Shown here one piece after another: positions 28,997 through 36,812 of a stretch of DNA of 44,090 nucleotides. Source of the DNA: a virus. The stretch covers positions 1-44,090 of IMG/VR virus record IMGVR_UViG_3300032323_001078, one strand, 5' to 3'. The notes beneath the pieces are model-generated. The model saw only the letters and a program-made list of their open reading frames with translations, was not told where the DNA came from and made no database searches. The translations under genes and the position numbers were made by a program. How positions within the stretch are numbered: position 1 is the first letter of the stretch; each line of letters opens with the position of its first letter.

Positions 28997-29882
28997 TAGG
29001 CACCTCCACATAAGGTTGACAACGTTTGCAACCCTTTAGTGGATCAATATTACACATAGGCGGTCTATTGTTGTCAACTGCCCACGCGATGTCCAAAGCC
29101 TGGTCAAATAGATCCTTAGTAAATTCTGGGTTGTATTTAACTACAAACTCTTTATAATCTTGGTTTGCTTTAAGCTCATAGATAAAAACAATCTCATTCG
29201 GAGCAGAGGGTAGATCACCACTCTCAACCATAAGGTGAGTTAGGTGTAGGTAAACCTGACCTTGAAGTTGGTGGGTGCGGAAAGGGGCACGGATATTACG
29301 CCAAGCCTTTTCTAGATCTCCATCAGCCTGTGCAAGAAGAGCAGGCGCCTCAAAGCGCAAAGTTCCTGCGCCAATAGACTTAATTTCAATAAGGCAATCT
29401 TCTCCTAGATTCTTTACCCAACCATCAGAGTGACCACCAATCTTGTGCTTATGACTCCACAGCGGCACTTCGTTATACGTAAAAATTCCACAATCTGGGT
29501 CGTCGAAGTTTAGATCAGATGCTAGCTCCCAATCAGAAGGTCCGCACTCAGAGCAATCCCACTTACCGTACAGAACACCCATTTCGGTAAGCCACTTCTG
29601 CCACTTAGCGTGGATAGTGTGTCCCTCATCAAAAATAGACTGTAGACGAAGGGTAGGCTTTTCTCTAACTTCTTTATAGTTACCTTTAATAGCGTGGTAC
29701 TGGGCAAGGTGACACCACTCAGGCTTGATCATGTCAGAGGGATGAATAATGTCCATGCGACGGTTGTCAAAAGGTTTAGACAGCAAGTGGCGCTCAATTG
29801 GCCCCATCAAACGAGTGTCTCGTTTAGTTGCGTCTAGGTATGCCTTCAATGAAACAGTCTTAGGTTTGCCCGTACTTACCAT
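28989..29882 (-). CDS. Cas4/RecB-like exonuclease, 297 aa
   Basis: GHSDGWV and CLIEIKSIG give the D and ExK of the PD-(D/E)XK fold, with a later QLQGQVYLHL matching the QxxxY motif. One Cys near the N-terminus (PEWCHLAQ) and three near the C-terminus (MCNIDPLKGCKRC) match the Fe-S ligands of Cas4/AddB-type nucleases. It probably processes DNA ends for recombination. No CRISPR array or other cas gene is present. It overlaps the WhiB gene by 23 bases. Confidence 0.8.
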   Translation of the reverse strand: MVSTGKPKTVSLKAYLDATKRDTRLMGPIERHLLSKPFDNRRMDIIHPSDMIKPEWCHLAQYHAIKGNYKEVREKPTLRLQSIFDEGHTIHAKWQKWLTEMGVLYGKWDCSECGPSDWELASDLNFDDPDCGIFTYNEVPLWSHKHKIGGHSDGWVKNLGEDCLIEIKSIGAGTLRFEAPALLAQADGDLEKAWRNIRAPFRTHQLQGQVYLHLTHLMVESGDLPSAPNEIVFIYELKANQDYKEFVVKYNPEFTKDLFDQALDIAWAVDNNRPPMCNIDPLKGCKRCQPYVEVPNA

Positions 29883-30189
29883 CCTGGTTTATCCATTCGT
29901 CTAAAGTTAACCCTTGTTTTATGTATTTTCTTTGAGCTGCATTTCTTTCTCGGTGGGACATACCACCAAAAATTCCATGTAACTCGTCATTAATAATAGC
30001 TTCTCTTAAGCACTCTTTGCGAACCGGACAAGCAGGCCTGCCGTCTTTTCCCCAACAGATAGCCTTAGCTTTGTCTGCTATAGGTTTGTAAAGAGCTTTA
30101 TCTCTTGGAGGGAAGAACATCTCTGTGTCTTCTCCGCGACATTTAGCACTATATCGCCAAGCCCACTTGGGCTCGTCTTGGTATTCCAT
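29860..30189 (-). CDS. WhiB-family Fe-S regulator with an expanded Cys spacing, 109 aa
   Basis: Four Cys (17, 45, 54, 60) and the GIFGGMSHRER turn identify a WhiB-like protein, an actinobacterial Fe-S transcription factor that usually binds the main sigma factor. The usual CxxC is stretched to Cx8C (CWGKDGRPAC), which may alter cluster ligation. It abuts a nuclease gene. It probably regulates phage or host promoters. It may also dampen the host's own WhiB activity. Confidence 0.8.
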   Translation of the reverse strand: MEYQDEPKWAWRYSAKCRGEDTEMFFPPRDKALYKPIADKAKAICWGKDGRPACPVRKECLREAIINDELHGIFGGMSHRERNAAQRKYIKQGLTLDEWINQDGKYGQT

Positions 30190-30507
30190 TTATCCACCTT
30201 TGATTGAATTACGAAGTTCAAGAAAATCCTCCTCTACTAAAACTACGTAGTTCTCTCCGTCAAGGTGAAGACCCAGCACCGGCATACGGCTATCTAATAT
30301 AGCCTCGGTAGTAATCTTCTTAAGAACTTCTGATTTAATGGTTACTGACTTTTTGCCAGTCCATTTGTGCTCAATCAAAAGATCATCACTTCTTACATCC
30401 CCCTTACGAGACCAAAAAGCCCCAGATGCTGCAGAACGCTTACCGTCTACAAGTTTTTCTAATCGCTTCTCATGCTTTAGCGATTGTTTCTGACCCTCAC
30501 TCTTCAT
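30190..30507 (-). CDS. PD-(D/E)XK nuclease-like protein, 105 aa
   Basis: GDVRSDDLLIEHKWTGKKS supplies the D and ExK-like residues of a small restriction-like fold. Downstream are a helix (KKITTEAILDSRMPVLGLHLDG) and a strand. It resembles small phage nucleases placed next to RecA. ATG at 30507 overlaps the RecA stop region and is preferred over a TTG one codon earlier. It probably acts in recombination or host-DNA degradation. Confidence 0.6.
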   Translation of the reverse strand: MKSEGQKQSLKHEKRLEKLVDGKRSAASGAFWSRKGDVRSDDLLIEHKWTGKKSVTIKSEVLKKITTEAILDSRMPVLGLHLDGENYVVLVEEDFLELRNSIKGG

Positions 30508-31546
30508 CAAAAGCCAGTATAGGTTGAGCCTTGATAGTGCTCATAACCGCTTTACTTAGTTCTTCACGAAGATCAATCTCTTCTCTAAGAGAGTCAATAA
30601 GAGCCTGTGCTCCTTGCCACTTACGATCTCCGTAGTACATCCAACCACCACGTCGATCTACAATTCCATTAAGAATAGACAAAGCCACAATTTCTTTACC
30701 GGTGTCATAACCACCTGCGTCAACTGCGCCACCGTCTGCAAAATAAAAGTCTAGGTAAGCGGTCTGTTGTGGTGGGAAAGTCTTGTTCTTAATTGTACGA
30801 ACACGAATAGTTTGACCTACTCGACGCTTACTCTCACCCGTCCCTACCTCAACCCAGTCATCCCGCTTTACCTCACACCGCACGCTATATGCATAGTCCT
30901 TACCTAGTCCACCAGGTGTGGTTCTAGGATCGCCGTGCATAACGCCAATCTTCATGCGGTACTGGTTAATCATAATTCCTAAGACTGGTCGTTCTGATTC
31001 GATGAGGTCTCGTTTGGTAGCTGACGCCACTTTTCTAAAGAACTTATTGGTAATAAGTGCGCCACGACCCACAGTAAATTCTTCCATATGCTTTTGATCT
31101 TCTGCGCTAGGAACAAGGGCTGGAAGGGAGTCCACAACAACCATGTCAACAGCCTTGCTCTCCATGAATTGAATAACCGAATCAAAAGCATCCTCCATAC
31201 TATTAGTTTCTACAAGTAGTACACGACCGGTATCTACCCCGCAAAGCTCTGCGTACTTTGAATCAAAATCTTCTGCAGCAATCCATACTGCAGTAAAGTC
31301 TGGATTAATCTTTTGGTTAGCTGCAATTGTTCTTAAAGCAATTGCGGTCTTTCCGTGAGACGCTTCGCCAACTAATTCCACCCAACGGTTCATAGGCCAG
31401 CCACCACCCAGCACCACGTCTAAAGTAAGAGACCCAGAGGTTATGCGTTGAGAAACCTGCGCATCACCAGCCAAGATGACTGTGTTTGCACCCAACTTCT
31501 TGTTAATACCTGCTGCAATTTTTAAAGCTTCTGCGTTTAAAGACAT
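30497..31546 (-). CDS. recA: RecA-like recombinase, 349 aa
   Basis: Walker A GEASHGKT lies at residues 60-67, followed by a Walker B-like VDMVVVDSLPAL and a typical RecA loop region (TTPGGLGKDYAYSVRCEVKR). Length and motif order match RecA/UvsX recombinases. It should pair homologous DNA during repair or recombination-dependent replication. The start overlaps the upstream stop as TAATG. It sits among nucleases, SSB-like protein and polymerase. Confidence 0.9.
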   Translation of the reverse strand: MSLNAEALKIAAGINKKLGANTVILAGDAQVSQRITSGSLTLDVVLGGGWPMNRWVELVGEASHGKTAIALRTIAANQKINPDFTAVWIAAEDFDSKYAELCGVDTGRVLLVETNSMEDAFDSVIQFMESKAVDMVVVDSLPALVPSAEDQKHMEEFTVGRGALITNKFFRKVASATKRDLIESERPVLGIMINQYRMKIGVMHGDPRTTPGGLGKDYAYSVRCEVKRDDWVEVGTGESKRRVGQTIRVRTIKNKTFPPQQTAYLDFYFADGGAVDAGGYDTGKEIVALSILNGIVDRRGGWMYYGDRKWQGAQALIDSLREEIDLREELSKAVMSTIKAQPILAFDEE

Positions 31547-31929
31547 TAGCCAATCCTATCTACTATTACTGTTGGGTTGAATCCCCCGCCTTGTGACGGT
31601 TGTTTAGCTGCAATTGGTGAGCCACCTTGACCGGTGCCACCAACTCCACTTCCTGCTTGAACAATCGGATATCCGCAATCATAGCAACGTTTGCGTTGCG
31701 TGCCAACTGGGGCCATGTAGTTACCAGACATACATCCAGGGCATCGCTCTGCATCACGAGAACTCTGAGCCCGAGTAACTAGTTGATCCTGTTGCTGATC
31801 ATAAGAAACTTGAACGTTAGGAGATTGTTGAGGAGCACGGTACACATTAGATGCGGGAGGAGATGTGGGAGGAGTGCTTTGCGTAGAAGAAGGATTACCT
31901 AATTTTTTTGACCACCAGTCATTACTCAT
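31546..31929 (-). CDS. Zinc-ribbon protein with disordered flanks, 127 aa
   Basis: ATG at 31929 (MSNDWWSKKLG) is preferred; a TTG upstream would add seven residues. The N-terminal half is Pro/Ser/Gln-rich and disordered-looking. CPGC and CYDC pairs about 22 residues apart form a zinc ribbon, followed by a Gly/Gln-rich tail. It lies directly upstream of RecA and may be an accessory factor. The function is unknown. Confidence 0.6.
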   Translation of the reverse strand: MSNDWWSKKLGNPSSTQSTPPTSPPASNVYRAPQQSPNVQVSYDQQQDQLVTRAQSSRDAERCPGCMSGNYMAPVGTQRKRCYDCGYPIVQAGSGVGGTGQGGSPIAAKQPSQGGGFNPTVIVDRIG

Positions 31930-32335
31930 GTGATTGTACCCTCGATTCAATTAGTCCAATGTTATTTAATGTAGAAACACAAGATACAGCGGAAGACAAA
32001 GCAACCATTCTAAAAAGATGAGTTAACTGGTCTAGCTGTTCAGGAGACACCTCTTCTGAGTTCTCTTCATCAAGCAAATACGCAGCAGTTGCTATCTTTG
32101 CAGATATATCAGCGTGAGCGTCAATAAATGGAATTAACGCAGCGATATTGTACAAACGCTCTTCGCTAGCCTGGGCCTCCATCTCAGCAACATCATCAGA
32201 GATTGGTGGCAAACCCATAGACTCAGCAATACCTTCAACAGGGGTGAGCATGGCATCATAAATAATTTCACGCATCAAAACAGTAAGAGGTACCTGAGTG
32301 ACGGTAATTTTTTTCTTACGTCTAAAGAAATTCAC
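31922..32335 (-). CDS. Hypothetical protein, 137 aa
   Basis: A GTG start overlaps the polymerase stop (GTGA). The N-terminus is basic (FFRRKKKITVTQ); the rest is acidic and helical with several hydrophobic helices (YNIAALIPFIDAHADISAKIATAAYLL). I do not recognise the family. Its place between polymerase and RecA suggests a replication accessory role, by inference only. Confidence 0.6.
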   Translation of the reverse strand: MNFFRRKKKITVTQVPLTVLMREIIYDAMLTPVEGIAESMGLPPISDDVAEMEAQASEERLYNIAALIPFIDAHADISAKIATAAYLLDEENSEEVSPEQLDQLTHLFRMVALSSAVSCVSTLNNIGLIESRVQSHE

Positions 32336-34308
32336 TTAGCCTCTCCCCATCGTTTAACGGTAGTTATGTCTGCGAGCAACGGTACCTGTAGTGCTTGGAT
32401 ACCTTCCATAGCTAATCTAATCTGCTCTACAGTTTCCTCCGCCATTTCTGTAGGAGTTACAGTCACTAGTTCATCGTGAACTGTAAGAATTAGGTTTGCC
32501 TCCGAAGGTATCATCTTGTTAGCCCTAATCATAGCAAGCTTAATGACGTCGGCAGCCGACCCCTGGATTACTGTGTTAAAAGCCTGACGCTCTGCTCTAG
32601 AACGCTTCCAGACCTCATTTGACCGCAAATCTGGCAAATAACGCCTACGCTTTAGAAGGGTGCTAGCAAAAGGTATTGGAGCCTGTCTACGACTCTCACT
32701 GATTACCTGACGCTTATACCGGGCTACTGAAGGAAACTTAGACGTAAACTCATCTAGGAGATCTCGTGCCTCCGCTAAACTACAACCAATAGAAGAAGAG
32801 ATTTTGTCAGGACCAACTCCGTAAGCTAAAGACAAAACTAGTACCTTACCAGCTTTACGATCAACTCCCATGGTATTTCCAATAGTTGTATAGATATCTT
32901 CACCGTTCATGTATGCACTGCACATAATTCTGTCTTGGCTAAACGATGCAATTACACGTGGTTCAATCTGAGAATAATCTGCTACGACTAAAGAATATCC
33001 TTCTGGGGCAACAAAAAGATTACGAATTGCCTTACCATTGGCAGTGTGCGGAGCCGGCACATTCTGCAAATTCGGATTGCGACTCGAGAATCGGCCGGTC
33101 TCCGCACCATACTGTACAAAGTCAGTGTGAATTCTGCCTTTAAGCATTAAACTCTTTTTAGCAGTTACCTTAGACTTACCTGCAAGAGTACGAGTTATAT
33201 CTCCGCCCAGGTAAGGAATTACGTAGGTAGTTAATAACTTATTAAGATCTGAATACTCAATCAAAGCATCAACTAAAGGATCTTTTCCAGCTAAACCTTG
33301 CAGAGCTGGTTCAGATACAGAGAAATCAGAAACGGAGGATGGCTTACCCTCATCGTAACGTTTTTGCCCAGCAGGCGTTAACACCTTAGGCTTCAAACCT
33401 CTGCCTCCCTCTTTCTTGGGAGAAAACAATAACTTTTGCTTTTCAGGCACGCTGTTAATATTAAAAGCTTTTCCAGCTAATCTGTAGATAGTTGCTTTAG
33501 TGGTCTCTAACTGTACGTCTAAATTTGCCTTAAGTTTTTCTAGCTCAGTAACATCAATATCTGCGCCACGTAACTCCATACGGCAGATTACTTCAAGCAC
33601 GTCCATCTCAAGATTAAAAATACCCTTGAGACCATCAGTAGCGAGGTTCTCTGAATAGCGCAAATATAACTTCCAGGTCCACTCAGCATCTAGTGCGGCA
33701 TATGTAGCGACCTCATCAAAACTATGTGTCTCTACTGCCTTACCTACGCCCTTAACCATCTCGTATCCAAACTCACGCTTTAGACAGTCATCAAGACCAA
33801 GGTCGTTTCTATTTTGATTGTTAAGAACAAATGCAGCGTTTAGTGTACAAAAATACTTTGGCGTAGGTAGTTGCCCTACGTACTTAGTAACACTCTGCAG
33901 ATCAAACTTAAGGTTGTGCCCAACCTTTACCTTATCTCCAGTAAGTAAAGGCTTAAGAGCCTTAAATACTTCCCCCGCAGTTAGCTGTTCAGGGGCGGGT
34001 CCAAAAATACGGGTGGCTTTGCGCTCATCCTTGCTGTAGTCAGAGTCTCGCAATTCCATGCCTTTTGATAAACGTACCGCGGATGAAGGGAGCAATGGAT
34101 ACTCCGTACGAATGTACTCACCATTAGGGTGGTTCATAGGAATAACATCTACGCGATCGTAGGTAGCTAAAGCAATCCACGTGACAGTGTTCTGACGTGG
34201 GTCTCCTCTATGGTCTCCGACAGTCTCTACGTCAAAACAAAACGCATCTACCGAACTGTATGCGGAAACAAGATCATCAAGTTGTTGCTGAGTTGTAATA
34301 ATGTTCAT
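32332..34308 (-). CDS. Family A DNA polymerase with 3'-5' exonuclease, 658 aa
   Basis: The start is the ATG at 34308, preceded by CAGGAG. Exonuclease motifs are FCFDVET (Asp 26, Glu 28), VGHNLKFDL and YAALDAEWT. Polymerase motifs are TGRFSSRNPNLQNVP, VVADYSQIEPRVIA, AFNTVIQGSAADVIK and LILTVHDELV, giving all the metal-binding and nucleotide-binding residues of family A. There is no 5'-3' exonuclease domain. It is the replicative enzyme of this phage. A 13-bp perfect hairpin lies just upstream of the start. Confidence 0.95.
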   Translation of the reverse strand: MNIITTQQQLDDLVSAYSSVDAFCFDVETVGDHRGDPRQNTVTWIALATYDRVDVIPMNHPNGEYIRTEYPLLPSSAVRLSKGMELRDSDYSKDERKATRIFGPAPEQLTAGEVFKALKPLLTGDKVKVGHNLKFDLQSVTKYVGQLPTPKYFCTLNAAFVLNNQNRNDLGLDDCLKREFGYEMVKGVGKAVETHSFDEVATYAALDAEWTWKLYLRYSENLATDGLKGIFNLEMDVLEVICRMELRGADIDVTELEKLKANLDVQLETTKATIYRLAGKAFNINSVPEKQKLLFSPKKEGGRGLKPKVLTPAGQKRYDEGKPSSVSDFSVSEPALQGLAGKDPLVDALIEYSDLNKLLTTYVIPYLGGDITRTLAGKSKVTAKKSLMLKGRIHTDFVQYGAETGRFSSRNPNLQNVPAPHTANGKAIRNLFVAPEGYSLVVADYSQIEPRVIASFSQDRIMCSAYMNGEDIYTTIGNTMGVDRKAGKVLVLSLAYGVGPDKISSSIGCSLAEARDLLDEFTSKFPSVARYKRQVISESRRQAPIPFASTLLKRRRYLPDLRSNEVWKRSRAERQAFNTVIQGSAADVIKLAMIRANKMIPSEANLILTVHDELVTVTPTEMAEETVEQIRLAMEGIQALQVPLLADITTVKRWGEAK

Positions 34309-34328
34309 AGCGCTCCTGAGGTTGGTGC

Positions 34329-34373
34329 ACTGAGGGCTCACAGAGAAAGGAGACAGAGAGGTGAGCCCTCAGT
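34329..34373 (-). promoter_or_regulatory. 13-bp perfect hairpin before the polymerase gene
   Basis: ACTGAGGGCTCAC (34329-34341) pairs exactly with GTGAGCCCTCAGT (34361-34373) around a 19-base loop, in the gap between the SSB-like and polymerase genes. There is no T-tract on the minus strand, so attenuation or RNA processing is more likely than simple termination. Confidence 0.6.
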
Positions 34374-34387
34374 ACGATTATTTGGGA

Positions 34388-35089
34388 TTAGTTTCCTGAT
34401 GCAATTTCTCGAGCAATTTCAGCAAGTTCTGCCTTGGTAGAAGTGTGAAGTGCTTCTGGTCCTAGTGGCTTCATTGTTTTAATTAGCTCTGCAGCTGCAA
34501 CAGGGTCAATACCCCAATCCTCAGCGAGGTCACGCTCTTTAACAGGATTTACTGTGTAAGAGGTCTTTGTACCGGTACCGGTTTTACTAACCGCCCAGTA
34601 AATGTCGGGACGATTAAGTGGGCCAGTCTTCTTATCAGAATCAAGCTTCTCAAGTTGTCCGCATAGACGAACTCCAACAATCATCAACTGAAGTTGTGGA
34701 TCTTCGTCAGAAAGGTTAAGGACAGTAAACGCAAACTTTTGATCTGGCTTACTTCCTACAGCAACTAGTGGGTCGCCCTCACCAATGCTAATGAATGACT
34801 TCTTGCCTGGACGATTTACCCAGTGCTGCATAAAGCTCATTGGCTCATTACCAATGAACTTAATTAGCTGGACATCTTCGTCAAATCGGAAGTCAGTTGC
34901 GAAGGTTTTGTTGGACTTTGCTACAGCCTTTTTGGCTGCTGCCCAACCTGTTTGAATTACAGAAGAACGTTCTGGAGTTTCTGTTTCGTCTTCTGCTGCG
35001 AAGATCTCTTCGAGAACTTCTTGTGTAGGTGTTTCGCTAACGTAGGAATCTACGTTTGGTGTTGCTGTGTTTTCAATTCGGATACCCAT
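34388..35089 (-). CDS. Single-stranded DNA-binding-like protein, 233 aa
   Basis: AAGGAG precedes the ATG. The segment VQLIKFIGNEPMSFMQHWVNRPGKKSF matches the start of the OB-fold in actinophage SSB proteins, followed by FAFTVLNLSDEDPQLQLMIVGVRL. The zinc-binding CPLC found in many relatives is absent here. It probably coats single-stranded DNA and supports the polymerase encoded next. The C-terminal end is helical and acidic. Confidence 0.7.
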   Translation of the reverse strand: MGIRIENTATPNVDSYVSETPTQEVLEEIFAAEDETETPERSSVIQTGWAAAKKAVAKSNKTFATDFRFDEDVQLIKFIGNEPMSFMQHWVNRPGKKSFISIGEGDPLVAVGSKPDQKFAFTVLNLSDEDPQLQLMIVGVRLCGQLEKLDSDKKTGPLNRPDIYWAVSKTGTGTKTSYTVNPVKERDLAEDWGIDPVAAAELIKTMKPLGPEALHTSTKAELAEIAREIASGN

Positions 35090-35133
35090 TTGGGTATCTC
35101 CTTTCAGTCAGTGGTCAATGGATCATGGTCATA

Positions 35134-35601
35134 TTAAGTTGTTTCTTGAGAGTGAATCTTAGTCCATTTCTCCATCAATTCAATTGATAGATCCTGATGT
35201 CGATTCCAATCAACCCTAGGGGCTTCAAGAAGTCCCCGAGATTGAAAACTCTCGATAGTTGCTTCGACGATTGCTCTGCTGTACATCCGCCATCCGGGCT
35301 TCTTTACACCATTAACAATCATTGACTTTAAGCGATAGGGTGCACGTGGTATATAACCTTTTCGTTCCCAAAGCCTCAAAGTAACTAACGGTCTGTTTAG
35401 TGCAAGTCCTAACGAACCTGCACTGAACAATTCTAGCACCATTCCGTTTGGAAGTTTCTTTACTTGTGGTTCAGAATCCCAAGCTCCTGGTGTAGAAACT
35501 TTTCTTGGTTTTGCTTTTGGATCTGGGGCGCGACGTTTACGCTTTGATCCCGGGTAGTAATCATCCAGGGATTCAAAGAGCTTGTCAACTTCGTCATTCA
35601 T
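35134..35601 (-). CDS. MerR-like DNA-binding protein, 155 aa
   Basis: ATG at 35601 follows an AGGGT site. The middle (SLGLALNRPLVTLRLWERKGYIPRAPYR) has the winged-helix RxWExxGxIP pattern of MerR-like proteins. It is preceded by a basic, Arg/Lys-rich linker and followed by a helical end. It is likely a transcription regulator or an initiator-type DNA-binding protein. It lies eight bases downstream of its neighbour. Confidence 0.65.
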   Translation of the reverse strand: MNDEVDKLFESLDDYYPGSKRKRRAPDPKAKPRKVSTPGAWDSEPQVKKLPNGMVLELFSAGSLGLALNRPLVTLRLWERKGYIPRAPYRLKSMIVNGVKKPGWRMYSRAIVEATIESFQSRGLLEAPRVDWNRHQDLSIELMEKWTKIHSQETT

Positions 35602-35608
35602 ATTTACC

Positions 35609-36043
35609 CTAAGATTTAGAAGGAATAAAGGCCCAGATAATTTTTTTAGGGAACATCGTATCAATGTCCTCTTCAGTTAATAAACCCTCATAAAGACAAG
35701 CCATAACTTGGTCTTCGTTTAATACTGGCTCCATAGAATAACAGCGATCTGCTAAACCTTTTGCAGTAAGGATACGATTTGCTTCTGCCGGGTCTAGGGA
35801 TTGAGAAACTTTACGCTGACGTTGAAGTGAACGATATCCGTCTACTTCTTGCTCTAACGGATACCAGAGGTTTCCTTTATCGTCTGGCTCTCCCTCTTCA
35901 TCTACAAGATTAGAAAGAAAAGTTTTAAGTTGAGTTTGCTCTTTAGTAAGATCGTCAACTTGACGTTTGATAGTAATAAACTGTTGAACTTTACTTAGTA
36001 CTGAACTAACCGGTTTCTTGTCCGGTGGGATGATGTTTGGCAT
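35609..36043 (-). CDS. Hypothetical helical protein, 144 aa
   Basis: A strong AAAGGAGG precedes the ATG. The N-terminal part (VLSKVQQFITIKRQVDDLTKEQTQLKTFLSNLV) is a probable coiled coil. A mixed region with Trp and a helical acidic C-terminus follow. No family is recognised. It is between Hsp20 and the MerR-like gene, in the replication arm. Confidence 0.6.
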   Translation of the reverse strand: MPNIIPPDKKPVSSVLSKVQQFITIKRQVDDLTKEQTQLKTFLSNLVDEEGEPDDKGNLWYPLEQEVDGYRSLQRQRKVSQSLDPAEANRILTAKGLADRCYSMEPVLNEDQVMACLYEGLLTEEDIDTMFPKKIIWAFIPSKS

Positions 36044-36092
36044 GTTGCCTCCTTTAAAAACATCCTATACCACCCCACCGACAAGATGCAAG

Positions 36093-36578
36093 TTACTTGA
36101 TGGTAATAGTTTTAGGCTTCTTTTCCTCAGGAAGTTCTTGCTTCAAGGTAATTCGAAGCAAACCGTCCTTGAGCTCAGCGCCCTTTACAACCACGTACTC
36201 AGCTAGCGCAAAATTCTGTGAGAATTCCCGACCTGCGATACCTTTATGAACATAGTTAGTTTCAGGGTCTGAAAGCTTGCCTTCTACAGTCAGTGTGAGT
36301 TCTTTGACCGTAATTGTGATGTCTTTCTTTGAAAAACCAGCAACAGCCAACTCTAGAACATGCTCGTCTCCGTTTTTAAGAACGTTATATGGAGGGTACG
36401 TAGAGGTCTTTGCCTCTAGAGCGAGTTCCCTAAGAGTTTCAAACATTGGGTCAAATCCAATTGCCCATCGATTAATGTTTGGAAATAAACTGTTCAGTGT
36501 TACTGGAACTGGAAGTTGTGCTGGCTTTCTGTGCCAGTCGTGATCTGGGTAGCCCTTTGGGGCAGGCATCATAGCCAT
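36093..36578 (-). CDS. Small heat-shock protein (Hsp20/IbpA-like), 161 aa
   Basis: RWAIGFDPMFETL near residues 38-50 and the alpha-crystallin core (YNVLKNGDEHVLELAVAGF, ITITVKELTLTVEG, then GIAGREFSQNFALAEYV and LLRITLKQELPEEKKPKTITI) match IbpA-type Hsp20. It holds unfolding proteins during infection. AAGGAG precedes the ATG. A hairpin lies just upstream (36608-36633). Phage-encoded Hsp20 is known in several aquatic phages. Confidence 0.9.
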   Translation of the reverse strand: MAMMPAPKGYPDHDWHRKPAQLPVPVTLNSLFPNINRWAIGFDPMFETLRELALEAKTSTYPPYNVLKNGDEHVLELAVAGFSKKDITITVKELTLTVEGKLSDPETNYVHKGIAGREFSQNFALAEYVVVKGAELKDGLLRITLKQELPEEKKPKTITIK

Positions 36579-36607
36579 AATTATCTCCTTAGACGATAAC
36601 TAGTAGG

Positions 36608-36633
36608 TAGACCCCCCATTGTGGGCAGGTCTA
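36608..36633 (-). promoter_or_regulatory. Hairpin upstream of the Hsp20 gene
   Basis: TAGACC (36608-36613) with GGTCTA (36628-36633) and CCCA with TGGG inside form a two-step stem, about 30 bases before the Hsp20 start. It may terminate the upstream RHH gene or regulate Hsp20 translation. No T-tract follows. Confidence 0.4.
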
Positions 36634-36659
36634 GGTGTTTAACAATAATACCAGGAAAA

Positions 36660-36803
36660 TTATTCCTTGATATATGCCTTTAGCGCCTCGACAATAACGT
36701 CTGTTACGGTGCGGTTCTCAATAGCGGCCTTATCTTTTACGGCAAGCCAAAGGTCCGTTGATACACGGATAGTACGTGTAGGTGTCTTAGGTGCGTTAGG
36801 CAT
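36660..36803 (-). CDS. Ribbon-helix-helix regulator, 47 aa
   Basis: TRTIRVSTDLWLAVKDKA followed by NRTVTDVIVEALKAYI matches the strand-helix-helix of the CopG/Arc-like family; dimers bind DNA through the N-terminal strand. It starts nine bases after the helicase stop with no ribosome binding site, so translation is probably coupled. It is too short for many gene finders. The target is unknown; nearby hairpins and the palindrome at 26878 are possible. Confidence 0.75.
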   Translation of the reverse strand: MPNAPKTPTRTIRVSTDLWLAVKDKAAIENRTVTDVIVEALKAYIKE

Positions 36804-36812
36804 TGAATAAGT

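Noticed and set aside
28989-29882. Cas4-like gene as a sign of a CRISPR system
   Set aside because: No repeat-spacer array or other cas gene is in the window; Cas4-like exonucleases are common phage recombination genes.
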